Assembly (NCBI GenBank): GCA_022843125.1
Contig: JALHOG010000014.1
Span: forward strand, 43,090-86,699
Direction: 5' to 3'
Origin: Ilumatobacteraceae bacterium
Lineage (GTDB): Bacteria > Actinomycetota > Acidimicrobiia > Acidimicrobiales > Ilumatobacteraceae
Length of the DNA stretch: 43,610 nt
Positions 32,105 to 40,575 of this stretch are shown here, piece after piece. The notes under the pieces were generated by a model. The model saw only the letters and a program-made list of their open reading frames with translations. It made no database searches and was not told the origin of the DNA. Within the stretch, counting starts at the first letter, position 1. The number at the start of each line of letters is the position of its first letter. Position numbers and translations under genes: made by a program.

Positions 32105-33636
32105 TGGATCTCCTGTTCGGGGCGGAGGGTCGGGAAGAGCACGACCTCGCGGATGTTGTCGACGCCGGCGAGCAGCATGGCGACGCGGTCGATGCCGACG
32201 CCGAGGCCGCCGGTGGGCGGCATGCCGTACTCGAGCGCGCGGAGGTAGTCCTCGTCGACCGTGCCACGTTCGGCGTCGCCGGCGTCCTTGGCGGCCTGCT
32301 CCTCCTCGAAGCGCATCCGCTGCTCGCGCGGGTCGTTCAGCTCGGAGTAGCCGTTGGCGAGCTCGCGCCCGTCGACGAACAACTCGAACCGTTCGGTGAC
32401 GTACGGGTCGGTGCGATCGACGCGGGCGAGCGGTGAGATCTCGACCGGATGGCCGGTCACGAACGTGGGCCGCACGATCTCGGCCTCGCACAGCTCCTCG
32501 AACAGCGACTCGATCACGCGTCCCGAACCCCACGACGGCTCGTACGTCGCGTGATGGCGGTCGGCGAGCGCACGCGCCTCGTCGAGTGGCATCGACGGGT
32601 GCACGTCGGTGCCCGCTTTCGCCGACACCGCGCCGCACATCGACAGGCGCGGCCACGGCTCGGCGAGGTCGACGTCCTGGCCGCGGATCGTCACCGTCGT
32701 GGTGCCGAGGGCATCGCGGGCGGCGTTGGTGATCAGGCGCTCGGTGATCGCCATCACATCGGTCCAGTCGGCGAACGCCTGGTAGAGCTCCATCATCGTG
32801 AACTCGGGGTTGTGGCGCGTGGAGATGCCCTCGTTGCGGAAGATCCGCCCGATCTCGAACACCTTCTCCATCCCGCCCACGATCAGCCGCTTCAGGTGCA
32901 GCTCGAGCGCGATCCGGAGGTACAGCTCCATCTCGAGCGCGTTGTGGTGGGTGACGAACGGCCGTGCGTGCGCGCCGCCCGCCTCGACGTGGAGCACCGG
33001 TGTCTCGACCTCGATGTACCCCTCGCCGGCAAGGGTGCGCCGGAAGCTCGACACCATGGCGTGGCGCACCTCGAAGTGGCGGCGCGCCTCGGCGTTGACG
33101 ATCAGGTCGGCGTAGCGCTGGCGGAACCGTGTCTCGGGATCGGTGAGGCCGTGCCACTTGTCGGGCAGCGGGCGCACCGCCTTCGCGAGCAGGGTGACCG
33201 ACGTGGGCTTCACCGACAGCTCGCCGGTGCGGGTGGCCATCACGGTGCCGGTGGCGCCCACCCAGTCGCCGAGGTCGAGCTCCTTCACGTCCGCGAACGC
33301 ATCGTCGCCGACGACGCCCTTGGAGATGAACAGCTGGATCTCGCCGTCGCGGTCGCGGATGGTGGCGAACACGAGCTTGCCGGTGTCGCGCTGGAGCATG
33401 ATCCGCCCGGCGACGGTGACGACGGCCTCGGTCTCGCTGCCCGCCTCGATCGTGCCCCACTCGGCACGCACCTCGGCGAGGGTGTGGGAACGGTCGAACC
33501 GGTACGGGTACGGCTCGTCGCCGCGCTCGCGGATCTCGTCGACGCGAGCGGTTCGCCGGACCTTCTCGGCGGCCAGGCCGCTTCCGCTGGCGCCGGATCC
33601 GGCGGGGTCGGCTGCGGGATCCTGGGCGTCGCTCAC
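32101..33636 (-). CDS. lysS: lysyl-tRNA synthetase (class II)
   Basis: A 511-residue class II LysRS. After an unusual Ala/Gly/Asp-rich N-terminal stretch (residues 1-25) come the OB-fold anticodon domain (VTVAGRIMLQRDTGKLVFATIRD) and the class II motifs: FRQRYADLIVN with motif 1, FEIGRIFRNEGISTRHNPEFT (motif 2) and GGLGVGIDRVAMLL (motif 3). It attaches lysine to tRNA-Lys in the cytoplasm. GTG start, 9 bases after TACGGT on the minus strand. It is followed by dapD with a 4-base overlap. Confidence 0.95.
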   Translation of the reverse strand: MSDAQDPAADPAGSGASGSGLAAEKVRRTARVDEIRERGDEPYPYRFDRSHTLAEVRAEWGTIEAGSETEAVVTVAGRIMLQRDTGKLVFATIRDRDGEIQLFISKGVVGDDAFADVKELDLGDWVGATGTVMATRTGELSVKPTSVTLLAKAVRPLPDKWHGLTDPETRFRQRYADLIVNAEARRHFEVRHAMVSSFRRTLAGEGYIEVETPVLHVEAGGAHARPFVTHHNALEMELYLRIALELHLKRLIVGGMEKVFEIGRIFRNEGISTRHNPEFTMMELYQAFADWTDVMAITERLITNAARDALGTTTVTIRGQDVDLAEPWPRLSMCGAVSAKAGTDVHPSMPLDEARALADRHHATYEPSWGSGRVIESLFEELCEAEIVRPTFVTGHPVEISPLARVDRTDPYVTERFELFVDGRELANGYSELNDPREQRMRFEEEQAAKDAGDAERGTVDEDYLRALEYGMPPTGGLGVGIDRVAMLLAGVDNIREVVLFPTLRPEQEIQ

Positions 33637-33669
33637 GGTGGGGAGACCGTAGCCGCCCCGTCATCGATG

Positions 33670-33720
33670 CGTTCATCCGGTTCCGGATGAACGGACGGGC
33701 GAGGACGGACTCTGTAACGT
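33670..33720. promoter_or_regulatory. palindrome and -10 upstream of M15-like gene
   Basis: CGTTCATCCGG (33670-33680) and CCGGATGAACG (33683-33693) are perfect 11-base arms with TT between, in the 91-bp gap between lysS and the divergent gene. TAACGT (33715-33720) stands 7 bases before the ATG at 33728, a likely leaderless -10. The palindrome lies about 25 bp upstream, where a dimeric regulator could act on either gene. Confidence 0.5.
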
Positions 33721-33727
33721 GTTCGTC

Positions 33728-35056
33728 ATGATGTCCCGTGGACGGGTTGCGCTCGCGCTGATCGTGGCCGTTTCGGCCGCAGCAGGCATCGTCAGCGCGA
33801 TCGAGCGGGTCGACGGGCCGGCTGCGGTCGGCGTGCCCGCTGCCCGGATCACCGAGTCACTCGGCGACGTCGTCGTGCTGTTCGACGTCGGCGACGTCGA
33901 TCGTGCGGTCGTCGAGGCCGCGTTCACCATCGCCGAACGGTCGGGCGGCGCCGCAGCGCCGGGCAGGAGCGGCTCGGCCGGGATGCTCCGGATCAGCCGC
34001 AACGGCGCCACGATCCACAGCGCGCCCGACGGCTACCTGATCCCCCTCGTGTACCTCGCCCTGCCGCAGAGCGCCGCCGCCGGCCTGACGGGCACCGACG
34101 TGTCGAGCCTGCTCGCCACCGACACCGTCGTGATGAACGAGATCACCGCCCGCCAGACCGGCGCGCAGGTCGGCGACGTCGTCGACGTCCGCGTGCTCGA
34201 CGGCCCCGTCCGCTCGTACCGAGTCGCCGCCATCAAGCCCCACACCCAGCTCGGCGGCTCCGAGATCGTGCTGAACACCGCAGCGGTCGAGCGGCTCGGC
34301 GTCGTCGAAGACACCCGCATCGCCGTGTGGAGCATCGACTCGCGGTCCGAGGCCGACGCCGCGATCGCAGCGCTCGGCATCGAGAACCGCACCGACACTC
34401 AGGTGTCGCGCAGCTGGTCGCCGCCCAGCCCCGACGACACGCTCAGCACCGCCCGCCTCAAGGACGCGCTCGGTGAACCGTGGTATCAGGTCACCGGCGA
34501 GTCGACGATCGCGATGCACCCCACGTGGATGGCGCAGAACCTGACCGAGGGGCGCGTGCTGCTGAACGCCGCCATCCCGGTTCGGGCACGCTGCCACCGC
34601 CGGATCGTCGCCGACCTCCAGGCGGCACTCGCCGAGGTCGCGGCCGCCGGGCTCGCCGCCGCCATCGACGTCGGCAACACCAACACGTTCGGCGGCTGCT
34701 TCAACCCGCGCTACAGCCGCCTCGGCGGATTCCTGTCGCGCCACGCCTACGCGGCAGCGCTCGACATGAACACGCTGAGCAACTGCCAGGGGTGCGTCCC
34801 CCGGATGGACTGCGGCGTGGTGCGCATCTTCCGCAAGCACGGTTTCGCCTGGGGTGGGAACTTCCGGCGACCCGACGGGATGCACTTCGAGTGGGTCGGT
34901 GCCCGCCGCGACCAGATCGCCTACCCGTCGACGTACTGCCCCAACGTCGTCAACCCGCTCACCCAATCGCAGTCGCTCGAGGTCACCGGTGAGCGCGGGC
35001 GCGAGGTGCTCGTCGACGGCGCCGACGACCAGCACCAACACGTGCACGACCACTGA
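33728..35056 (+). CDS. M15 (D-Ala-D-Ala carboxypeptidase-like) domain protein
   Basis: A 442-residue protein anchored or exported by an N-terminal hydrophobic segment (residues 6-24). The C-terminal 170 residues are a zinc D,D-carboxypeptidase-type domain (peptidase M15_4): His339 and Asp346 in RHAYAAALDMN, and His386 in GMHFEW are the expected zinc ligands. The N-terminal half (about 45-250) has no recognised domain. It would act on cell-wall peptides outside the membrane. Four Cys are near the active site (FGGCFN, NCQGC, MDCG). The last residues are acidic and His-rich (DDQHQHVHDH). Leaderless start chosen by the TAACGT box. Confidence 0.8.
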   Translation: MMSRGRVALALIVAVSAAAGIVSAIERVDGPAAVGVPAARITESLGDVVVLFDVGDVDRAVVEAAFTIAERSGGAAAPGRSGSAGMLRISRNGATIHSAPDGYLIPLVYLALPQSAAAGLTGTDVSSLLATDTVVMNEITARQTGAQVGDVVDVRVLDGPVRSYRVAAIKPHTQLGGSEIVLNTAAVERLGVVEDTRIAVWSIDSRSEADAAIAALGIENRTDTQVSRSWSPPSPDDTLSTARLKDALGEPWYQVTGESTIAMHPTWMAQNLTEGRVLLNAAIPVRARCHRRIVADLQAALAEVAAAGLAAAIDVGNTNTFGGCFNPRYSRLGGFLSRHAYAAALDMNTLSNCQGCVPRMDCGVVRIFRKHGFAWGGNFRRPDGMHFEWVGARRDQIAYPSTYCPNVVNPLTQSQSLEVTGERGREVLVDGADDQHQHVHDH

Positions 35057-35091
35057 GCCCCGCAACGAACGAACCGCATTAGCCTGGCGCC

Positions 35092-36456
35092 GTGAGCATG
35101 CGCTTCGTCATCGTCGGCGGTGGTCCAGCGGGCCATCAGGCCGCCACCTACGCCGCCCGCCTCGGTGCCAAGGTCACCGTCATCGAGCGCGACGTCCTCG
35201 GTGGTGCCGCGCACCTGTGGGACTGCATCCCCAGCAAGACGATGATCGCCACCGGCGGCGCCCTGAGCTTCAGCCGGCGAATGGCGGGCATGGGCCTCGA
35301 TGCCACCGAGTCGAGCGTCGACATCGAAGCGCTCGCCAGCCGCATCGGCGAGATCACGCACCACCTGCAGCGCAACGTGAGCGAGCTGCTCACCAGCCAG
35401 GGCGTGCGCATCATCATGGGCAGCGCCCGGTTCACCGGCCCGCACAGCGTGCACGTCGACGGCCCGGATGGCCCCGAGCAGATCGAGTTCGACACGGCGC
35501 TCGTGTCGACCGGCTCCCGCCCGCGCATCCCGGAGTGGTGCCAGCCCGACGGCGATCGCATCCTGACCACACGCGATTGCTACCCGCCCAAGGTGATCCC
35601 CGAGAGCATCACCGTGATCGGGTCCGGCGTCACCGGTGTGGAGTTCGTCCACATGTTCTCCTCCCTCGGCAGCAAGGTCACCCTCGTCGTGAGCCGCCAG
35701 CTGGTTCTCCCCGGCAAGGACGCCGAGGTCGCCGCCGTGCTCGAGGACGACTTCCTCCGCCGCGGCGTGAAGCTGCTGAAGGGTGCCCGCGCCGAGGCGA
35801 TCGAACGTGATGACGACGGCAACGTCGTCGTGCGCTCCGACGACGGTCGCGTCGTTCGGTCGACGCATGCGGTGCTGGCGATCGGCTCGGTGCCCAACAC
35901 CGATGCGCTCGACCTGGCCGCGGCGGGGGTCATCGCCGACGCCGGCGGCTACATCCCGATCAACCACCACTGCGTCACCAACCAGCCGCACATCTACGCA
36001 GCCGGCGACGTCAGCGGGAAGCTACCCCTGTCGTCGGTGGCATCGATGCAGGGGCGCAAGGTCGCCGAACACGTGATGGGGTTGCACACGATCGAGCACC
36101 GCCACCTCGACTACGACAAGGCGGCGTCGGCGATCTTCACCGAGCCCGAGATCGCCGACGTGGGCCTCGCCGAGGCCGACGCGTTCGCCACCGGCCGCAA
36201 GATCCGCGTGACCAAGGTCCCGTTCGCGACCACCGCGAAGGCGCTCATCAACGACGACCCGCGCGGGTTCGTGAAGATCATCTCCGACCCGGCGACGGGC
36301 CAAGTGCTCGGCGGATCGATCGTCGGCCGCCATGCAGCCGAACTGATCTCCGTGATCGCGCTCGCCGTCACCGCCAACCTGAGGGTGAGCGACATCGTCG
36401 AGAGCCTGCTCGTGCATCCAGCGCTGAGCGAAGCCCTCGCCGAAGCCGCCGAGTAG
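35092..36456 (+). CDS. pyridine nucleotide-disulfide oxidoreductase homologue, LpdA-like
   Basis: A 454-residue flavoprotein of the lipoamide dehydrogenase/disulfide-reductase superfamily: FAD motif VIVGGGPAGHQA, NAD(P) motif VIGSGVTGVEFVHMF, second FAD motif IYAAGDVSGKLPL and a C-terminal dimerisation domain. The normal redox site CxxxxC is replaced by GGAAHLWDCIPSK, so only one Cys is left and thiol chemistry is unlikely. This is the pattern of NAD(P)H:quinone reductases such as mycobacterial LpdA (Rv3303c), the likeliest function. GTG start 6 bases after TAGCCT (leaderless). Confidence 0.82.
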   Translation: MSMRFVIVGGGPAGHQAATYAARLGAKVTVIERDVLGGAAHLWDCIPSKTMIATGGALSFSRRMAGMGLDATESSVDIEALASRIGEITHHLQRNVSELLTSQGVRIIMGSARFTGPHSVHVDGPDGPEQIEFDTALVSTGSRPRIPEWCQPDGDRILTTRDCYPPKVIPESITVIGSGVTGVEFVHMFSSLGSKVTLVVSRQLVLPGKDAEVAAVLEDDFLRRGVKLLKGARAEAIERDDDGNVVVRSDDGRVVRSTHAVLAIGSVPNTDALDLAAAGVIADAGGYIPINHHCVTNQPHIYAAGDVSGKLPLSSVASMQGRKVAEHVMGLHTIEHRHLDYDKAASAIFTEPEIADVGLAEADAFATGRKIRVTKVPFATTAKALINDDPRGFVKIISDPATGQVLGGSIVGRHAAELISVIALAVTANLRVSDIVESLLVHPALSEALAEAAE

Positions 36457-36530
36457 GCCCGACCGCTCGGCCGTCGGCGACTGAGCGGCGTTGATCCGAC
36501 GACCTGTCGACTTTCGTCAATCTTGACGGG

Positions 36531-36587
36531 TTGACCCGGCCTCCGGCGCCGTAGTCTTGATCGACGTCGACGTGGTCAGTGAGGAGG
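36531..36587 (+). promoter_or_regulatory. promoter and Shine-Dalgarno of the TPR gene
   Basis: TTGACC (36531-36536) and TAGTCT (36552-36557) are a possible -35/-10 pair with a rather short 15-base spacer; TTGACG occurs just before. GAGGAGG at 36581-36587 is a strong ribosome-binding site 8 bases before GTG 36596 and decides the start, contrasting with the leaderless genes around it. Confidence 0.5.
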
Positions 36588-36595
36588 TCGCAGGC

Positions 36596-37585
36596 GTGAA
36601 CGGATCTGAGTTCGCCGACGAATGGGCCGACGAATGGGTCAACGACGACCCCCAGGAGCACGACGCTGACGATCAGTCGTTCAGTGGTCTGGTCGCCTGG
36701 TTGGCCGAGTTGCGCAAGGAGAGTGGGGCGGTGCCCAAAGCCGTCGTCACCACCCGCGGACGGTTGATCGACGAACGCCCGACCGAACGCCCGACCGACC
36801 TGGCCAAGGCGCTCAACGCCGTCATGATCTACGAGGGGTTGGCGGAGCGGAATCCGGCCGTTTACCTCCCCGACCTGGCCCGCTCGCTCAGCAACCTGGC
36901 CGACTGGCTGGTCGCAGTCGGGCGCCGCGAGGAGGGCTTGATCGCGGTCGAGCGAGCGATCATCATCCGCGAGCGTCTCGCTGAGCGCGATCCCGTGGCC
37001 CACCTCCTCGACCTGGCGCGATCGTTGAACAGCCTGTCGATCGCACTGGCTCGGCTCGGGCGCGACGAGGAGGGGCTGTTGGCGGTCGAGCGGGCCGTCA
37101 CGATCTACGAGGGGTTGGCAGTCCGGAACCCGGCGGCCTACCTCCCCGATCTCGCCCGCGCCTTGAACAACCGGTCGATCGCACTGGCTCATCTGGCCCG
37201 CCACGACGACAGCCTCGTGGCGGTCGAGCGGGCCGTCAGCATCTACCAAGGCTTGGCGGAACGGAACCCGGATGCGTATCTACCCGACCTCGCCCGGTCA
37301 CTGAACAACCTGTCGATCGGGCTGACGTGGGTCGGGCGTCATGGGGAGAGCGTGGCGGCGGCAGAGGAAGCCGTCTCGATCTACGAGGGGTTGGCGGAGC
37401 GCAAGCCGGCGGCCTACCTGCGTGACCTCGCCACGTCGGTGAACAACCTCGCCGATGCTCGCGACCGTTTCGACGAGGCAGCGACGGTCCGGAACCACCA
37501 CACGGTCGCCACCCCTCGGGCACTCGGTGCCGCCCCCGACGACCGCCCGACTCCAGCCAGTCATCAACTCACCGACGTCGAGTAG
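36596..37585 (+). CDS. tetratricopeptide-repeat protein
   Basis: A 329-residue protein made mostly of five TPR-like units of about 48 residues (about residues 60-300) sharing the pattern NPAAYLPDLARSLNNLSIAL, then VERAVTIYEGLAE. The N-terminus is very acidic (EWADEWVNDDPQEHDADD) and the C-terminus is a loose tail. No enzyme domain, signal or membrane segment is visible; it is probably a scaffold. The close similarity between units suggests recent duplication. Similar repeats occur in actinobacterial TPR proteins of unknown role. It is alone between unrelated genes. Confidence 0.8.
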   Translation: MNGSEFADEWADEWVNDDPQEHDADDQSFSGLVAWLAELRKESGAVPKAVVTTRGRLIDERPTERPTDLAKALNAVMIYEGLAERNPAVYLPDLARSLSNLADWLVAVGRREEGLIAVERAIIIRERLAERDPVAHLLDLARSLNSLSIALARLGRDEEGLLAVERAVTIYEGLAVRNPAAYLPDLARALNNRSIALAHLARHDDSLVAVERAVSIYQGLAERNPDAYLPDLARSLNNLSIGLTWVGRHGESVAAAEEAVSIYEGLAERKPAAYLRDLATSVNNLADARDRFDEAATVRNHHTVATPRALGAAPDDRPTPASHQLTDVE

Positions 37586-37701
37586 GCGAGCGCGGTAGCG
37601 CACACCGTGCGGTTCGGTTGAAATCGGTCACGCACGGTGGCAGGATGCTGGCCCGGGCCGAAGAGCGGCGGGCCGGGTTGGCGGAAACGAAGGGCGGCGC
37701 G

Positions 37702-39729
37702 ATGCGCGAGCGGCGGATGACACGGCGGACGTCGGCGACGGTGGTCGCAGCGATGGTGATGGTCGCTATCGGGGCGACGGCTCCCGGAGCACCGGTCGCT
37801 GCCGCTGGGTCGCAGCCGCAGGCGACCGGGCTCAACGCCGACGGCCAGCTCGGCAACGGGTCGACCACCAACCGCACCACGCCCGGGCTCGTGTCGCTCC
37901 CCGCCACGATCGTCCAGATCGCTGGTGGGCGTGAACACGCCTATGCCCTCGACGACGCCGGGCGCATCTGGGCGTGGGGCGACAACAGCCGTGGCGCCGT
38001 CGGCGACGGCACCGCCGCCGACCGGCCGACCCCGGTGCGACTGGCGTTGACGAACGTCGCCGAGGTCGAGGCCGGGCACTATCACGGCATCGCGCGTCGC
38101 ACCGACGGCACGGTCTGGACGTGGGGCTACGGCGCCCTCGGCCAGCTCGGTCTCGGCACCACCAACAATCGCAGTGCGCCGGTGCAGGTGCCCGGCATCA
38201 CCGACGCCGTCGCGGTCGTCGGCGGCCGCGACATGAGCTATGTCGTGCGTGCCGACGGCACGATGGTGTCGTTCGGTCTCAACTCGTTCGGCGAACTCGG
38301 CGACGGCACCACCACGCGCCGGTTGTCGCCCGTCCCCGTGCAGAATCTCACGGGCATCGTCGAGGTCTCGGGTGGCCGCAACCACGTGCTCGTCCGGCGG
38401 TCGGACGGCTCGGTCTGGGCGATCGGCGCCAACGACTACGGCCAGCTCGGCATCGGCTCGACCACGAGCCGGTCGTTGCCGGTGCAGGTGCTCGCCGGCC
38501 CGGCGCTCCACGTCGACGCCGGTGCAGAACACTCGCTCGCCGTGCTGACCGATGGCACCGTGCGCTCGTGGGGCCGTGGGTCCCGTGGTCAGTTGGGCGT
38601 CGGCACGACCGTGACGCGCACCTCGCCCGTGGTCGTGCCGGGGCTGTCGGGGATCGTCGAGATCGGGGACGGACGCGATCAGTCGTTCGCGATGAACGCT
38701 GCGGGCGACGTCTGGGCGTGGGGTCACAACGATCTGGGGCAGCTCGGCGACGGGTCGACCACCAACCGCACGTCACCGGTCCGGATCACCGGCCTGAGTG
38801 GCATCGTCGCCGCACAGGGCGGCCGCGCGATGACCATCTTCCTCCCGCGACCGTCGACCGTCGATCCCGATGTCACTCCGCCGGCCGTGCCGGGCACACC
38901 GACGGCCACCAGCTCGGTCTCGGGTCGGGTCGACCTGAGCTGGACGGCGTCCACCGACGACCGGGCGACCCAGATCACCTACACGGTCTTCCGCGACGGC
39001 GGCACCACCCCGATCGGTTCGGTCGTCGGCGGTACCGCGGGAGCGATCGGGTTCGCCGACGTCGGACGCACGCCGGGGGCCGTACACACCTATGTGGTGC
39101 GGGCGTCCGACGGCACGAACACGAGTGGCCCGAGCGCAGCGTCGGCGCCGGTCACCGTCGCCGGCGGTGGCGGCGAACCGGTCGTGCTGCTCGCCGACGA
39201 CTTCACCGCCGGTCTCCTCGGCTGGACCGTGAACGGCGCGCTCACGCTCGACGGTGCGGCGGGATCGCCGACCGCCCCGAGCGCTCGCGTCGCGGTCACG
39301 TCGGCCGCCGGGGACGCCCGCCGCGGGTGGGGCGGCGCGCCCCCGTCGGTGTGCGCAGCGTTCGACGTCCGCGTCACATCGGTCGCAGGGACCGCGCGCT
39401 ACTCGCTGGTCAAGCTCCGAAACGGGGCCGGGGCCTCCGTCGCCCGCGTGGAAGTCAACTCGCAGCGGCAGCTGTCCGTTCGCGCCGACGTCCCCGGGAC
39501 CCGGTTCACCGTCGGCGCGCAGCTGCCCTTCGGGTCGTGGCAGCGGCTCACCCTGTGCGCCACGAACGGGGCGTCCGGCACGATCACGCTTGCGCTCGGT
39601 GGCACCCCGCTCGGGGCCTGGACCGCGAACGTCGGAACCCAGCCGATCACCCAGATCCAGCTCGGGGACAACGACCCGCGCACCGCGACGGTCAACTGGG
39701 ACTCGCTCAGCGTCACAGCGGGCGCCTGA
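37702..39729 (+). CDS. secreted RCC1-repeat protein with FN3 domain
   Basis: A 675-residue protein with a signal peptide (about residues 6-35) and six or seven RCC1-type blades, e.g. GYGALGQLGLGTTNNRSAPV and GHNDLGQLGDGSTTNRTSPV, forming a beta-propeller at about residues 40-370. An Asp/Pro-rich linker leads to a fibronectin type III domain (PPAVPGTPTATSSVSGRVDL...) and a C-terminal beta-sandwich of about 170 residues, perhaps carbohydrate-binding, with two Cys. An extracellular binding or adhesion role fits. ATG 37702 was chosen at the signal peptide; the frame is open further upstream. Confidence 0.82.
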   Translation: MRERRMTRRTSATVVAAMVMVAIGATAPGAPVAAAGSQPQATGLNADGQLGNGSTTNRTTPGLVSLPATIVQIAGGREHAYALDDAGRIWAWGDNSRGAVGDGTAADRPTPVRLALTNVAEVEAGHYHGIARRTDGTVWTWGYGALGQLGLGTTNNRSAPVQVPGITDAVAVVGGRDMSYVVRADGTMVSFGLNSFGELGDGTTTRRLSPVPVQNLTGIVEVSGGRNHVLVRRSDGSVWAIGANDYGQLGIGSTTSRSLPVQVLAGPALHVDAGAEHSLAVLTDGTVRSWGRGSRGQLGVGTTVTRTSPVVVPGLSGIVEIGDGRDQSFAMNAAGDVWAWGHNDLGQLGDGSTTNRTSPVRITGLSGIVAAQGGRAMTIFLPRPSTVDPDVTPPAVPGTPTATSSVSGRVDLSWTASTDDRATQITYTVFRDGGTTPIGSVVGGTAGAIGFADVGRTPGAVHTYVVRASDGTNTSGPSAASAPVTVAGGGGEPVVLLADDFTAGLLGWTVNGALTLDGAAGSPTAPSARVAVTSAAGDARRGWGGAPPSVCAAFDVRVTSVAGTARYSLVKLRNGAGASVARVEVNSQRQLSVRADVPGTRFTVGAQLPFGSWQRLTLCATNGASGTITLALGGTPLGAWTANVGTQPITQIQLGDNDPRTATVNWDSLSVTAGA

Positions 39730-39753
39730 GCCCGTCCGCAACGGGCTGCCAGG

Positions 39754-40575
39754 ATGGGGCTCGTGGACCGGCGGCGTTTCCTCATCGTCTCCGGTGGCGT
39801 GCTGGCGGCGGGCGCCACCGGCGGCGGGCTGTTGGCGGCCACCGGTGACCTGCCGATGCCGCGTCAGATCAGAGCGCGGTTGAACGACCCGGGCGGCACG
39901 ATCCCTGCCGTTCCGGCCGGTCAGGTCGAACTCGAACCGGTTCGCTCGGAGGCGCGCGGACGTGACGTCGGCGTCTTCACGGCGGTCCCGGCGGGCCACG
40001 GCGACGGTGCCGGGCTCCCCGTGTGCCTGGTCCTCCACGGCGCCTCCGCGACCACCGCCGACTTCGCTCGCTTCGGCCTACCCGAGTTCCTCACGGCGAC
40101 CGTCGAGTCCGGTGTGCCGCCGTTCGTCCTCGTCGGCGTCGACGGCGGGCGCACGCGTTGGGAGGGCGACGGGCAGTCGGACGATCCGCAGCGGATGCTG
40201 CGCGAGGAGGTCCCGATGTGGTGCGCGGAGCGCGGCTTCGACCCGTCGCGTATCGCGGTCCACGGATGGTCGATGGGTGGCTACGGCTCACTGCTGCTCG
40301 CAGCGTCGAATCCCGGCTGGCTGAGAGCGGTTGCCGTGCTGAGCCCCGCCGTCGGCGGCGGACGGCTGGCCGAGCTCGACACCGAGCTCGACGGCGAACG
40401 CATCGCTGTGTGGTGCGGCACCGACGACGCGCTCTACGGGGCCGTGCAGAACCTTGCGGCCGACATCCCCGGCGGTCCGGCGATCGCCGAGTTCGCGCCC
40501 GGCGGACACACTCGGAGCTACTGGAACACGGTGACGGTCGACGCTCTGTCGTTCGTCGGTCGATCGCTCATGTGA
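39754..40575 (+). CDS. Tat-exported esterase-like alpha/beta hydrolase
   Basis: A 273-residue hydrolase of the esterase D/antigen-85-like type. The N-terminus DRRRFLIVSGG followed by a hydrophobic stretch is a twin-arginine signal, so it is exported folded. The nucleophile is Ser173 in GWSMGG; the acid is in WCGTDDALYG, the His in PGGHTRSYW. It has LHGASATTAD, the oxyanion strand, in place. Cys residues (WCAER, WCGTD) could form a disulfide. The substrate could be an acyl ester or wall lipid. The start may instead be GTG 39763. It overlaps the convergent sigma gene by 8 bp. Confidence 0.83.
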   Translation: MGLVDRRRFLIVSGGVLAAGATGGGLLAATGDLPMPRQIRARLNDPGGTIPAVPAGQVELEPVRSEARGRDVGVFTAVPAGHGDGAGLPVCLVLHGASATTADFARFGLPEFLTATVESGVPPFVLVGVDGGRTRWEGDGQSDDPQRMLREEVPMWCAERGFDPSRIAVHGWSMGGYGSLLLAASNPGWLRAVAVLSPAVGGGRLAELDTELDGERIAVWCGTDDALYGAVQNLAADIPGGPAIAEFAPGGHTRSYWNTVTVDALSFVGRSLM

